A stretch of DNA of 64,000 nucleotides from Lotus japonicus (lineage: Eukaryota; Streptophyta; Magnoliopsida; Fabales; Fabaceae), in contig NC_080041.1 in assembly GCF_012489685.1 (NCBI RefSeq), forward strand, positions 105,369,760 through 105,433,759. Direction: 5' to 3'. This document shows positions 10,290-22,107 of this stretch, piece after piece; within the stretch, counting starts at the first letter, position 1, and each line of letters opens with the position of its first letter. The position numbers were made by a program, and so were the translations under genes. Below the pieces are notes generated by a model, which saw only the letters and a list, made by a program, of their open reading frames with translations, searched no databases and had not been told where the DNA came from.

Positions 10290-13200
10290 TCAAACGTTTT
10301 GAAAAACTTCATTGTATACCACATTTTTGGTGACCTTTGAGATTAATCCATCTTCATCTAACAATAAAATTTTGAGACCTTTTCTGGACTTTACTCTTGA
10401 TAAGGCAACATATAACTGTCCATGAGTAAATACTGGCTTAGGCAAATACAAACCGACATGAGAAAGCGTCTGACCTTGACTTTTATTAATCGTCATTGCA
10501 AAACATAAAGCAATGGGAAACTGTCTCCTGACAAATTTAAATGGTAAACCAGAGTCTGTAGGTACTAAATCCATTCTTGATATAAGAACCTTCTCACCTA
10601 ACTGCTTCCCTGATACTACATTGGCAACAATAACATTTTTTCCCATATCTTTAACAATCATTCTAGTACCATTGCAAAGTCCACCTGCTTGGTCAATGTT
10701 GCGCAACAACATAATAGGGACACCCACTTTCAAACTCAATTTGTGATTTGGTATACCGGAACATTGAATATTATTGAGGAACTCAGTTGTGAACCATTCT
10801 GCTTCGACCTCTGAGTCTTCATCTGACCTGCAAGTTGTATCACAACTCAAATATTCTTTAATCTCACCTGGAATTTTACCTAGCATTTCAGTATTAATAA
10901 TTTCTACACTTTCTAATGTAGGAGCCAAAATAGCCCTATCTTCAAAGAATTTGTAATTCTTTTCATTCAAATTTTGCAGCATTTGAGGGTAAGCAAAGTC
11001 AATCAAACTTTGAATTGGATTATCAGAGTCAAGAATAAGAAGATCATCTGGAATCTGAATTGTAGAATCTTCTGCATCAATTGTATTCACCTTTCCGTCA
11101 CCAATGTCTAATAGCCAGTCAGCAAACCTTTTAATTTCAATCTTTTCATCATGACATTTTGAGCTAATAAGCCTCATGTTTTTGGTAAGTTTTAGCACAT
11201 GACATTGCTTCCAAAGATAAGACGAATTGATTGTGGCACTAACAATTTCAGAACGACTTCCTTTCTGAATAACTGGCAAAATTTGCCTAAAATCTCCACC
11301 CAAAACCACCACTTTACCCCCAAAAGGCATGCCACTATCAACACTTTGATGCGACTTCATTATATCATTTAAAGTCCGGTCCAATGCTTCAAAACACCAT
11401 TTATTGAGCATGGGTGCTTCATCCCATATGATCAAACTTGTTTTTTGTAACAACTCTGCCTTTAAAGAACCTTGTGATACATTGCAAGTTGAACTCTCTT
11501 TTATAGAAATTGGAATAGAAAACCTAGAATGTGCAGTTCTGCCACCAGGTAAAAGCAAAGAAGCAATACCACTTGAAGCAACATTTAATACAATCAACCC
11601 TTGTGCCCTAACAGCAGCTGATAATGTATTCCACAAATAGGTCTTACCAGTACCTCCAAAACCATATAAGAAAAAGAGACCTCCAGCTCTATTCATAACT
11701 GCATCCATTATGGATTTGTATATCTTATGTTGTTCAGCAGTTAATGAATTGAGTAATGATTTGTGCAAATCTTCCATTTCAGCTTTATCATAATTCAATT
11801 CATCCGCTACAAATTTGTTCTCAAATTGGGAGTCATCAAATAAGTGTGGAAATGGTAAGCATGGATAATCTTTTAAAGATCTTCCATTCATATGCAGTAG
11901 TTTCTCCAATTCTATTAAACAAAGATTCTTTAAATCATCATCATTTATATGAAGATCTACACCAAAAAAAACCCCAATAATTATCTCATGCAAATATATA
12001 CATTAACATAATTTCGATAAAAAAAATTTCCAAACCTGAATTGCGCAGCTTTTTCCTCCTTTCATAAACTATACTGTCAGACAAAATTCTCCAAGACTTT
12101 TCCCACACAAATTCAGGTTTGCTCATTGTGTTTGTTGTAAGCAACATTACAAAGAACTTTCGCAGCTGGGTACCTACAAAAATATATATGGTAATTAGAT
12201 AATACTATCATGAACAACAGAGGAAGTTGATATAAATTTCGTGCTGTATTTTATGACAAATAAAAGACATTAATTGGATGTTACACACCTGATGCTAATT
12301 CATTTGCTTCCGTAATTGCATCTAAGAATTCCTTATCATCAGCTAATAATCCTAAGGCGTAACATGCGTCACGAAATGTAGGATATTCAACATCATCCAC
12401 AGTGCGAATGCTCTCCCAACTTGTGCAACCTTTCTGTAGAGTCAATAAAATTCTCAAGTAATAAAGTTCACCAACTCCATGAGGAATATATTGGAGTCTT
12501 CCAATAGATGTCCCTTTCTTCCTTGGATGCCATGAATGAGTGTCTTCATCATATACAAAATGGGATGGGAACTCTGCATATGTAAACGCTTTTCCTTCAC
12601 CATACTTACAATTGGCTTTCATCCAAGCTATAAACATAGTGTCTTTTTCAGTAGCCTTGTCTACCACGCGCTTTAAATCATCATGATCTTTAAAACAAAC
12701 ACTTTGTTTATTTGGAAGATGAAATGTCACTTTTTTAACCGAAGGCCATTTGACATGAATAAATAATTTCAATGTCCTCCAAACTGCTTCACACGGAGTA
12801 AGGTATCTACAATCATAATATTGTTTAATTTCATCTTTGACCTCAGTCTCCGTGCAATCTTTGTTCTGATTGGATATCTCAACATTTACTCTATCCGGCC
12901 CTTTGCTAACATATTTGAAGAGATATTTGATTGCATTTGACTTGTTGCAATATTCAACATTGATATGACCATTGTATAACATGAGTAATTGAGGATTATA
13001 AGGGACAACAAAACTATTATCCATGCGAATACCTTTCTTGTCCACATAAACTCCAGTGTCTCTTCTTTTATAAACAGGATAACCATCATCATCAATTATA
13101 GTGCTTTCTTGGAATTTTTTCGGAAAAAATTTACTGCACTTTCCATCTGTCATGCAAGGAGATTTGTAATGTCCCGAACCACAAGGCCCATGCAACATGT

Positions 13201-16200
13201 AAGTAGACACAACGTTGTTTAATTTAGGATATAATATTGGGTCAGGAATCTCAGCAGAAATGCATTTATCAATGTCAGAAGTTGTTACTAATTTGTTCTC
13301 TTTAGAAAGCCATAACAAAATATGAGCATGGGGTAATCCTCTTTTTTGGAATTCAATTGTATACATACCTGGAAAAAAAACATACAAATAACTATATATA
13401 CAATAAGTTATAATTTGAAAACAGTAAATAAATGGAACATACCTGCATCCAAAGGTCCGAAGATGATGCCACTCTTCAAGGTTGCTATTAAATGGTCAAG
13501 TTTGATTTTAAACACTCGACAACAAACATCAGGACGTTCGTCAGCACGAACATTTCGTGGTCGCACAAATCTATCAATTTCTTTCCATGCAGAATTGCAG
13601 GTGACAGTAATGAAAAGGTCAGGATAACCATAACGCTTGCATATAGCCATTGCATCCTGACAACAATCAAACATATAGCGTTTTCCACCAATAAAGGATG
13701 CTGGGAGCACAATACGCGTCCCTAAAAAACTTGGATCAGTTTCTCCTCTAGACATTGCTTCTTCAAGGCCATTGAGAAAATCTGCTCGAATCAGTTTTTG
13801 ATTATTTCTAATAAATGAAAGCCTTTGTGATTCAATCATAGTAAAGCAATCAACCACAAATTGTTGAAAAAGCCTTCTGCATAAAACCACATTCCCATAC
13901 TCATTATTCCTTTCTTGAATTCTGAATGTTATGAATTCTCTCAATGTGACGCGAGGTTTCAAGCGAGAGCTAGTAGTAGCAGAAATACCAGATAAAGGAA
14001 TATCTTCTTGCCAACCATCTTCGCCATAAGGAAATATCAAAGGATATTGTAAAGGAATAAACGAAGTATGAGTTTCGTGAATCCTAGAAAGGACACCATC
14101 TTTTTTGACAATAATATCACGACCAACTTCAACTGTATCAAAATCTCCTACAATAAGTGCTGCAATCTCGTCAGACGTAGGAAGGTTATATGTTCGGGGG
14201 TCCTTACCTCGCTTCCGAAAAAGTCTCAAAGCAAATGACGAAGATTCTTTCTCATTGATATAATCTCGCACTTTGCGAAATGATTTTGCTAAAACATTGT
14301 TCTCATCAATCATTTGCTTTAAATCCTCAACTAATGATATATCCAAATTCTCCGCTGTGTTCATTGAGCTGCACATGGGCCAAAACACTTGTTAAATTTC
14401 ATGCCAACATATTACATGTAAAAATGATAAAAAAAGATAAATTACTATATAGAATATAAAAACTTACTTAAACGGCTTCATTCTATTGGAATTTTCATTC
14501 TGTGTGTCATAGATATAAAGTTGGGCAAATTTTGGTGATTGACCGGCTTGAGGTAATAGAGTACCAATTCTGTGATAATTTTGGCCACTCAACACAAATT
14601 GAGGGGGGCCTCCACCATTGTTCAAAGAGGATTCAACCTTCCCACCAATTGAAGTAAAGGCGAACATACTATTATATGCTCTAATATTATCCTTAAAGTG
14701 TTTTGATCGGGAATCTATACCATGAAGCAAATTATACAACAACAGTGGCGGCTTAGATATAAATGGTAAGACCACCTTTCCTTTCATACAACACCGATAG
14801 AATTCGGGATTATTAGACTGCTTACTTTTGTCTATTCGTTCTTCATACCACATCTGAGCATGGCAAATTCTGCACAGAAAAGATGCATCTCCAAGGTCTA
14901 CCTCGTCTGTAAACACACAAATGAAACGTTACATTACAGCTCGGTTGAACTTACGCATGGAACCTCTATTAGATAACAAAAACTAAACAATTACCTATTA
15001 ACTCAGCATCGTCGTATATGTTTGGAACATTAAGTGGAGAATTAGCAGCTGCATTGAACTCAGAAACCAGTTTCCGACACAGAGATACACCTTCCCCAGG
15101 CTTAGTCTTAACAACAGAACTCTTTGAGGAACTTGCTCTAGACTGTGCTATATTCGGTCTTTTACCAATATTTCTTTTCTTGACCTTCAGTCTGGGGGAA
15201 TCACGTGTTCCTACTTAACAACATTTACACATGTTATTAACTATGAAAAGAAAATAAATTAATCATTAGCAATTCGGGACGACATACCTGTGTTGGAATC
15301 ACGTTGTGGAAAATTTTCTTTGTCCATGACCAAGCAGCTTCTTTTGATTTTGACATGTTGTATTCTCCTTAACCTTGCAGCTGCACTCTGCTGGGTTATA
15401 ATAATGTCTTCAGCTGCACATATTGAACATAAAATCATTTCAAAATATAACATTTATTGTCAATCATCAATCATTTAAATCATAGTAAAATGATTAGATA
15501 CCAGTTTTTAGGGAACCATTGGAGTGGACATCTTGCAAAATCGAAATGTGAGTCAAATTGGAAGAAGATGTTGAATGAAACCCGCCTGAATCAAACACGG
15601 ATTTCTGTGAATAATACACAATACTTCCAATTCAACCTCAAGGATATAACACGAAATTCAGATCTTACAAAATGTGCTTTTTGTATATCCCTCGTTAGGA
15701 GTGGCACCTGGAATGTTGATTGCTCTATCCAAACGCATCCCACTGGATCTTCCATCATTTGGAACTGACATGATATTTGTTATATTTGATAACAATGGAC
15801 TGCAACTCATCTTCCTAGACTTTGAACCTGTTTCATTGAAATTAAGAGCATTATATAAATTAGTAGACACAGGATAGGAAATGACCAAAATTTTAGCCAT
15901 TTCACTTAACACTAAAGTGGAAATCACAAATTAGAATTTATAGCATAATAAAAAGTGCATAACAACTGCAATGCTTGCCTTGCCCAGTGCTCCCACAATT
16001 TTCATTGTGAAAAATTTCTACAGAACTTCTTTTACGATCCATTATTTGCTTCCTGATACTTCTGGATGCTTTGCATAATAATGCTGCTAAATTTAGACCA
16101 TTAAACTACTTGGCATGTACAAAAGTGTCTTCGTTAAACGAAAAATGGTACTAATATTAAGATGAATTCAAAGGAAGCTTATATAGCAATATGACCAAAT

Positions 16201-16255
16201 TACCTTGGACCTTATCTTCGCCAGGCGTGTCCCTATGCACAGATGAAGAGTCCAT
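10290..16255 (-). CDS. Helitron Rep/helicase (HUH endonuclease plus PIF1-type helicase)
   Basis: Rolling-circle transposase of the Helitron. Well-supported exons are 15288-15413, 14995-15210, 14468-14906, 13443-14368, 12289-13368, 12036-12173 and 10290-11956; they are phase-consistent and give about 1,530 codons. Likely N-terminal exons are 16204-16255 (start MDSSSVHRD), 15979-16086 (with a GC-AG donor) and 15669-15827; their joins are less certain. A Helitron-like N domain is followed by the Rep nuclease: the HUH motif is in GLPHAHILLWL and the two tyrosines are in KYLFKYVSKG. The helicase has Walker A GFGGTGKT, Walker B IIWDEAPM and a C-terminal INKSQGQT-type motif VI region. The frame is intact in this copy. 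Expected activity is nicking and strand transfer at element ends followed by unwinding (family knowledge). Confidence 0.92.
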
Positions 16256-17116
16256 AACAAAACTTTCCTGATTGTGCCCAGGTGAAGAATCCCCTTATAG
16301 TAATACCAGGGTATGTTGATACAATAGCCAAGAGCAAACTCCTGATGAAAATACATACACTAAACTACAATTACTATCTCCAAATTCAGAAAGTTCAGCA
16401 ACAGGTGGTATGGAAAATTCATGATTCAACCTTGAAGGTCAAATATGAGTTTGTGGTTTAGATATTTATATCCATTGCCACCAATAAGTGAAACACATGA
16501 TACCAAATACCACAATAGCATAGGCGAGAATATCACATCAATTGGATTTGAATAATGAAATATAAAAGCCTTTATTAAAGTGGTTTGGTAAATTACATAA
16601 AAAAAAATGTGAATGGAAGTCAACATCAAAAGTAACTCGAAATGGGCCTTTGATAGCTTAATAAAGACAAAAACTTACACTTAAGATTTAAATATACTAC
16701 ATAAGATTATTTAGGAGCCATTACTCTTTAAATAAAATCTGATATAAATGCTACCCCTTATATACACTGTCTTGAAGTGATGTTCTCTTTGCCATGTAAA
16801 GATACTTTTCTACTCCAAAACAACCATTTGCATGGTTTTAAGAAGAGAGTGAAATCACTTTTTCATAACACAACTTGACATTAATATTAATAATATTTTA
16901 CAAACATATCTTGATTGGTAAACATAGATGACATATTCATATCGTGAAACAAACGTAGACATAAACCACTAAACAACACAACATCCTAATTCCTACAATT
17001 AGGCCAACCTAAGCCTTTCTTGAAATGTCCACACTGGACCAGATCTGGCATTAAAAACCATGCAAATAAGCAACCCAAATCCCCCTAAAAGCGTGTACAA
17101 TGGCCAACAACAATCT
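16256..17116. other. Spacer between B3 gene 2 and Rep/helicase
   Basis: AT-rich DNA with no supported gene. It presumably includes the Rep/helicase promoter and the 3' UTR of B3 gene 2. The second assembly copy is 28632-29492. Confidence 0.4.
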
Positions 17117-18386
17117 CTACTTGAAAATCTCCACATCAATCAACCTGGATACACCATCAGTGAAGTGCATTGACATCTTCTGACCATGCTGAATGTCATG
17201 AAGTTTACAAAATTTTCTCCAACCCTTTCCAAGTTTAGTGTAGGTTTTATCTGGCCTGAAAAGGATGTTGATGTCCTTCTTAATTCCAGTTGGTCCTCTT
17301 ATGACCCAGGGCTGACGTCCGTTTTGGCGAACATATTCAGCCACCTTTCGAGGTAAGTTCTAGAAAAAAAAATGAAAAAACATCATATACTTAAGGGGAA
17401 ACGAATGGTATCAATAAGCCTTAGTTTTACAATTTAAATCAAACTTACATACTGACTTCCGTACGCACGGTACGGGGTCAGAGTCGTGTTGAGGTGCATG
17501 CGATACTGAGGTGGCCCTTCATTTGCTTGCACAGTTGTTCCTCCCAGGTGAGCCACCATTTCAAGCTCTTGCTCGGCCTCAACAGAAATATCAGTGCTAG
17601 AGGGTGGTGGAGCATATGGCACAAGGGCTAAAGCTTCTGACAAAGCATCTTCTTCAGAGCGGTCTATCCGGACGCTCTCGACTTCATCTTCTTCCCCCCT
17701 GACAGACCCAGAACCTTCTACAGGTGCTCGAAAGGGATCATAGCTAATCTCATTGTCCAATAAGTCAAAAATCCTCATGTGGAAATGAGATGCAGCAACC
17801 ATTTGGAGGACACACCAATGTGTCTCATCCAAGCCATAGAATGAAACAACTGCACCCCAACCTTGAAGGAGAGTTGGTGTTGTAAAATCCATATTAAAGT
17901 CCACAATGTAAAGCCTCTGCAAAGGGTCTTCAATCAACCATTTGGCCCCAAGAACATTAGCCCAGTTAAGCACGAATTGTTGGTCAATCACAGCAATTTC
18001 CTAGATGCAAAAAATAACCAGAGTAAATAAATTAAAATGAAGCGTTATAATAGTTTAAGAACATGTGTTTCCCAGTAAATGCAAGGAAGCATAACGTGCA
18101 AAAGGAAACTATCATGAAGCGTTAGAATAATCAATATTTAGTATGTTCCTTAGGCACTATCATGAACCAAGCAGGTCTGGGTTAAGTCTTGAACCAAGGT
18201 TTACCAAATAAATGTCAACGTTTCAATAACAGTTATATCATGGTTTGTTTACCAAATCCATACTGAAAAAAAAAAGACCCAAAAAAATGTGTTTTGAGGT
18301 CTAAAGTGGAAATAGCATACTTCATTCTTGCGCGGTATGATACAAAGGGTACCCATGTAACCACCAAATGGAACAAAGTGAACCAT
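17117..18386 (-). CDS. Double B3-domain protein 2 in the Helitron (assembly copy 1)
   Basis: Three phase-0 exons: 18321-18386 (22 codons, MVHFVPFGGYMG), 17449-18000 (184 codons) and 17117-17359 (80 codons plus stop), about 286 residues. The first B3-like half contains EIAVIDQQF and KWLIEDPLQRLYIVDF. An acidic linker (EEDEVESVRIDRSEED) follows, then a C-terminal B3 domain with NLPRKVAEYV, VIRGPTG, KLGKGWRKFC and HDIQHGQ. It is homologous to the gene at 8508-9415 along its whole length, with the same three-exon layout, so one arose from the other inside the element lineage. A TATA box lies about 90 bp upstream of the start. Confidence 0.82.
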
Positions 18387-18473
18387 GACTTGTGTGAAGA
18401 TTTGAAGCACAGATTGAAAAGTAAGACCAAAAACAGCTTAATGATGCATGAAGTTAAAGTCCCTGGAAGTACC

Positions 18474-18481
18474 TATTTATA
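18474..18481 (-). promoter_or_regulatory. TATA box of B3 gene 2
   Basis: Minus-strand TATAAATA, about 90 bp upstream of the ATG at 18386. It is a good match to a plant core promoter with room for a 5' UTR. The duplicate lies at 30850-30857. Confidence 0.65.
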
Positions 18482-19848
18482 GGATGGTGGGCAAGTGAGG
18501 CAAAGTTTTTCCCACCAAAACGAACATAGATATCTTTAATGACTAAATCATAAGTTTTTTATAAAATAAATTATAAAGAAATTCTTATTTTGTAGATATA
18601 TAATTATATAGTCTAAAAAAGATACTCATACATGCTTGGAGGATCGGATTAAGTTATTAACAATGAAGCTAACTTTTTTGAAAAAAACATATTTACATAA
18701 TGATTTACTTGGAATTAATTTTGTTTCAGAGAAATATAATCATTCCACTTAAATATATGCGGCAGATATTTTTTGGGCATGTGCTATTGCTTGTGAAAAA
18801 AAGAACGTGTATAGTAAATATCAAAGATACAAAGAGTAAAGACATGAAACTAACATTCTTGCAACGTTAAATGCTCCTTTCATGTCAAACTTATCTGATA
18901 CACCTGGCCAGCATTAGCAACTCTGTGAACTGATCCTAAAACATATTTTATGAGGACTATGTTCTACCCAAACCATTAAATATGTTAATCCTAAAAAATG
19001 TGATTAGATTACAAACTAAAGTAGTTTAGTGTTTGCACCGGAACCCAACCCTCTTCTGAATGTATTTATTACAGATTGTATATGCCATATACAAATTTGG
19101 AAAATAAGAATTTCAAATGAACAAATGTACAAAAGGTGAGGTTTTATCGAGATGGCAACACCTGTACATGAGCAAACTACTACTATGTCCTGTCAACAGA
19201 ATAATCCCAGATTTGGGTGCTCAAGATACAGGGGTAGAGATCAAGTTGTTTGCACAAAAAAAGATCTTTCTTATGTTGATCAACAGTAGCATAGCAGAGG
19301 TATAATTACAGCCAGATCTCACCACATGAGCAAACTACTACTATGTCCTTCCAAACCGCTTGAGCCCCGTAATTTATTAAATGCTTCCTTCTACAAATAA
19401 CCTTTCTATTACTTGCACCATTCTTTTAGTCTTTGCCATGATGATTATGATTAAGGCCGGATGTGATGTGAAACTTATATATTTAAGAGACCATGAGGTA
19501 GACAACCACCCACATTTATTGCGCCTGAACTACAGTTAGTGAAATTGAGAGTTTGTAATAATATGCTATCCTATTAGCGGTCCTTTAATTAAAAAAATAC
19601 ACTAAGCCCTTCCATTTTACATGCGTCCTACATCCAAAATAAGAAAAGTCACTGTGCCCTTATATTACATGCTAACGTGAACTCTTGGTTCAGTTTAACA
19701 TCATCACCAAATGCCAAGGTGGAAAACTCTCAGTATTTGAGCTTCCATTTAATTACTTGTTCTGAGTAATTTATAAATATAACAACAGATGTAGACATGT
19801 AGTCAAGTAGTCCATTAACAAAGTTGTACAACTAATTAAGTTCACTAA

Positions 19849-20116
19849 GGTCTCGTTTGGAAAAACAGCTTAATCAAGCACTTATGGTCATAAGCGCTTA
19901 TGACTCATAAGCAAATTTTAAAAATCTATTGAAATAAATTAAACTTAAGCTATATATAAGCATAAGCTGTTTTTCGTAAGCTATCCTGAATAGCTTATGA
20001 AAATAACCTGAAAATAGCTTATGACAGCTCATAAGCTGTTTGCATAAGCCCTCCCAGACACGGGCATAAGAGCTTATGTTGTCAGCTAAACTCAAATAAT
20101 CTCTACCAAACTGGGC
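19849..20116. mobile_element. PIF/Harbinger-like MITE (copy 1)
   Basis: Begins GGTCTCGTTTGG and ends CCAAACTGGGC, with TAA on both sides (19846-19848 and 20117-20119). The interior is rich in the self-complementary words CATAAGC, GCTTATG and AGCTTAT. It shares ends and interior with the elements at 38586-38805 and 48342-48601. The 3-bp TAA target fits PIF/Harbinger. Confidence 0.75.
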
Positions 20117-20936
20117 TAAAGTTGGAGTCTATAGAGTTAGTGTGTGTTTGGATTTAAGTTTGCAAAATATAGTTTGAGTGAAAGTGAGTTTGCAAAATAG
20201 AGTTTGAATGAAAGTGAGTGGATTGTAAAGTGACTTATGTTTGGATGTTTTGATTTTAAAAGTCCATTTGATAAATGAAACTTGATTGGGTAATAGTAAT
20301 TAAAAGCACTTATAAAATGTGTAATTACAAAAAAGGATATGAGTCAATGGAGTTAATATCACTTATATTGATTCTTTTCCTTTTTTTTTATATCTCCTCT
20401 ATAGTAATAATATATTTTTAAACTCTTCCCAGTAATAAAATCTGTTTAGGTTTCATGTCTTGACTCATTGTATCTCCTTCAAAGTAATAATATTTTTTAA
20501 AAAGAAAATAAAATGCATTTTAGTAGTTGAAATTTGTAAACTTTAGATTAATCAATTAATTAAGTCTTAAGTATAGTAGAACCAAAATACTTGTCACGTT
20601 TAGTGTTGGAGGTTAAAATAAATTATAAAACATATGAAAATATAAGGATAATGATACATGTTAATAGTTATAAGTTGTAAGTGTATTAAAACAATGCATG
20701 CGGTGATGATAGTGGGGCAATAATGTCACATATAAAGACACGTCAAATTTTTAAATATAGTATTAGAATTGCAACCAACTTTCATTCAATTGAAAATGGA
20801 TGCTTTTTTGTCGTTGATAAAACTGGGTTTTAGGAACATAACTTGGTTGAGACAACTGAGATAAAAGTTAGCCATACAAAAGGGCACTGCGTTTTGTGCA
20901 GTCTGGAAGCACATTAAGAGGGGTAACCAGTAATAT

Positions 20937-21169
20937 CTAGTATAACCATAGGAATTGGACACACAATGCTCCCTCTATTTGCAAATTAGTCCATCAAAAG
21001 TCTTACAATTTTGCATACTCTTTGGAGACATCATGAAATGAATTTTTAAGGACTATAATGCAATTCTAATTTGTGGACAGGGTGAATTGAAAATGTGTTT
21101 AACAATCCACAGCAACTAAAAGTGTTATTTTGCCCACACAAAATTCATTATTATCTTGTCTAGTATAGA
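20937..21169 (-). mobile_element. Mini-Helitron-like unit a (tandem pair, copy 1)
   Basis: On the minus strand the unit begins TCTATACTAGACAAG, close to the inner Helitron's own start TCTATACTAGATACAAAG, and is preceded by A. It ends GGTTATACTAG, close to the parent's 3' GATATACTAG. The length is 233 bp. Only a weak 3-bp stem precedes CTAG. Confidence 0.5.
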
Positions 21170-21185
21170 TGAGTACATGTAGTAT

Positions 21186-21419
21186 CTAGTATATCCATAG
21201 CAATTGGACACACAATGCTCCCTCTATTTGCAAATTAGTCCATCAAAAGTTTTACAATTTTGCAAACTCTTTGGAGACATCATGAAATGAAGTTTTAAGG
21301 ACTATAATGCAATTCCAGTTTGTGGACATGATCAGTTGAAAATGTGTTTAAACAATCCACAGCAACTAAAAGTGTTATTTTGCCCACACAAAAATCATGA
21401 TTATCTTGTATAGTATAGA
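21186..21419 (-). mobile_element. Mini-Helitron-like unit b (tandem pair, copy 1)
   Basis: About 90% similar to unit a by eye and in the same orientation. On the minus strand it starts TCTATACTATACAAG at 21419 and ends GGATATACTAG at 21186. Only 16 bp (21170-21185) separate the two units, giving a period of about 250 bp. Confidence 0.5.
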
Positions 21420-22107
21420 TGAGTACATGTAATATCAGGATGCCACTAAGTTTCATCCAGCCTAACTAAGAACAACAAAATAATCCACTGCAAGGTTCAA
21501 GCAGGAAAACTCAGTTTTCACTTGAAAAACACAACCCTTTATATACCATACCCTTGATTCAAGAGTATCTAAGTTATAGTATAAATAATAGGCCACAGCA
21601 AGGTTCACTTGGATGGTATTAGTAGATGCTTGATTCTACTGCATACATCTCAATTTTTAATAAACCATACACTTGATTCATGGGATCCTAAATTTTTCTT
21701 AAACAACAAAACCCATTACAGTTAAGTGTGAAATGGTTTGATTACGTTCCAAGTATGATCTACATGGATTTTAAGTGTGGAATGGATATAGTGGTGTATG
21801 TAAGTACTTACATAATTGTCATCAAAATAAATTAAAGTAACATAAATCAACCATGTCCACTACAAAAGTACCTAATTGACGACGCAAAATACTACTTTCA
21901 TATTTATATTGATGACCATGTCCATGGGAACTGGTATTTCTTGGAACAAACAACAGCAATTGAAATAGCAGACTGGAATTTAAAAACATAACATAGATAA
22001 TAAGGTGAAAAAAGACACTGCAACCACATGTTGCTTCTTAACAACTTAAAATTACACCAAATACATTTAAAACAACTGCATCGTCAATATGATAGGTCTC
22101 AATTCTT

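Larger units (their letters stand above)
18482..22107. other. Long non-coding spacer in the inner Helitron (copy 1)
   Basis: AT-rich spacer of 3.6 kb between the RPA-like gene and B3 gene 2. It contains a Harbinger-like MITE (19849-20116) and two tandem mini-Helitrons (20937-21419). I recognised no protein-coding exon elsewhere in it. Confidence 0.6.
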
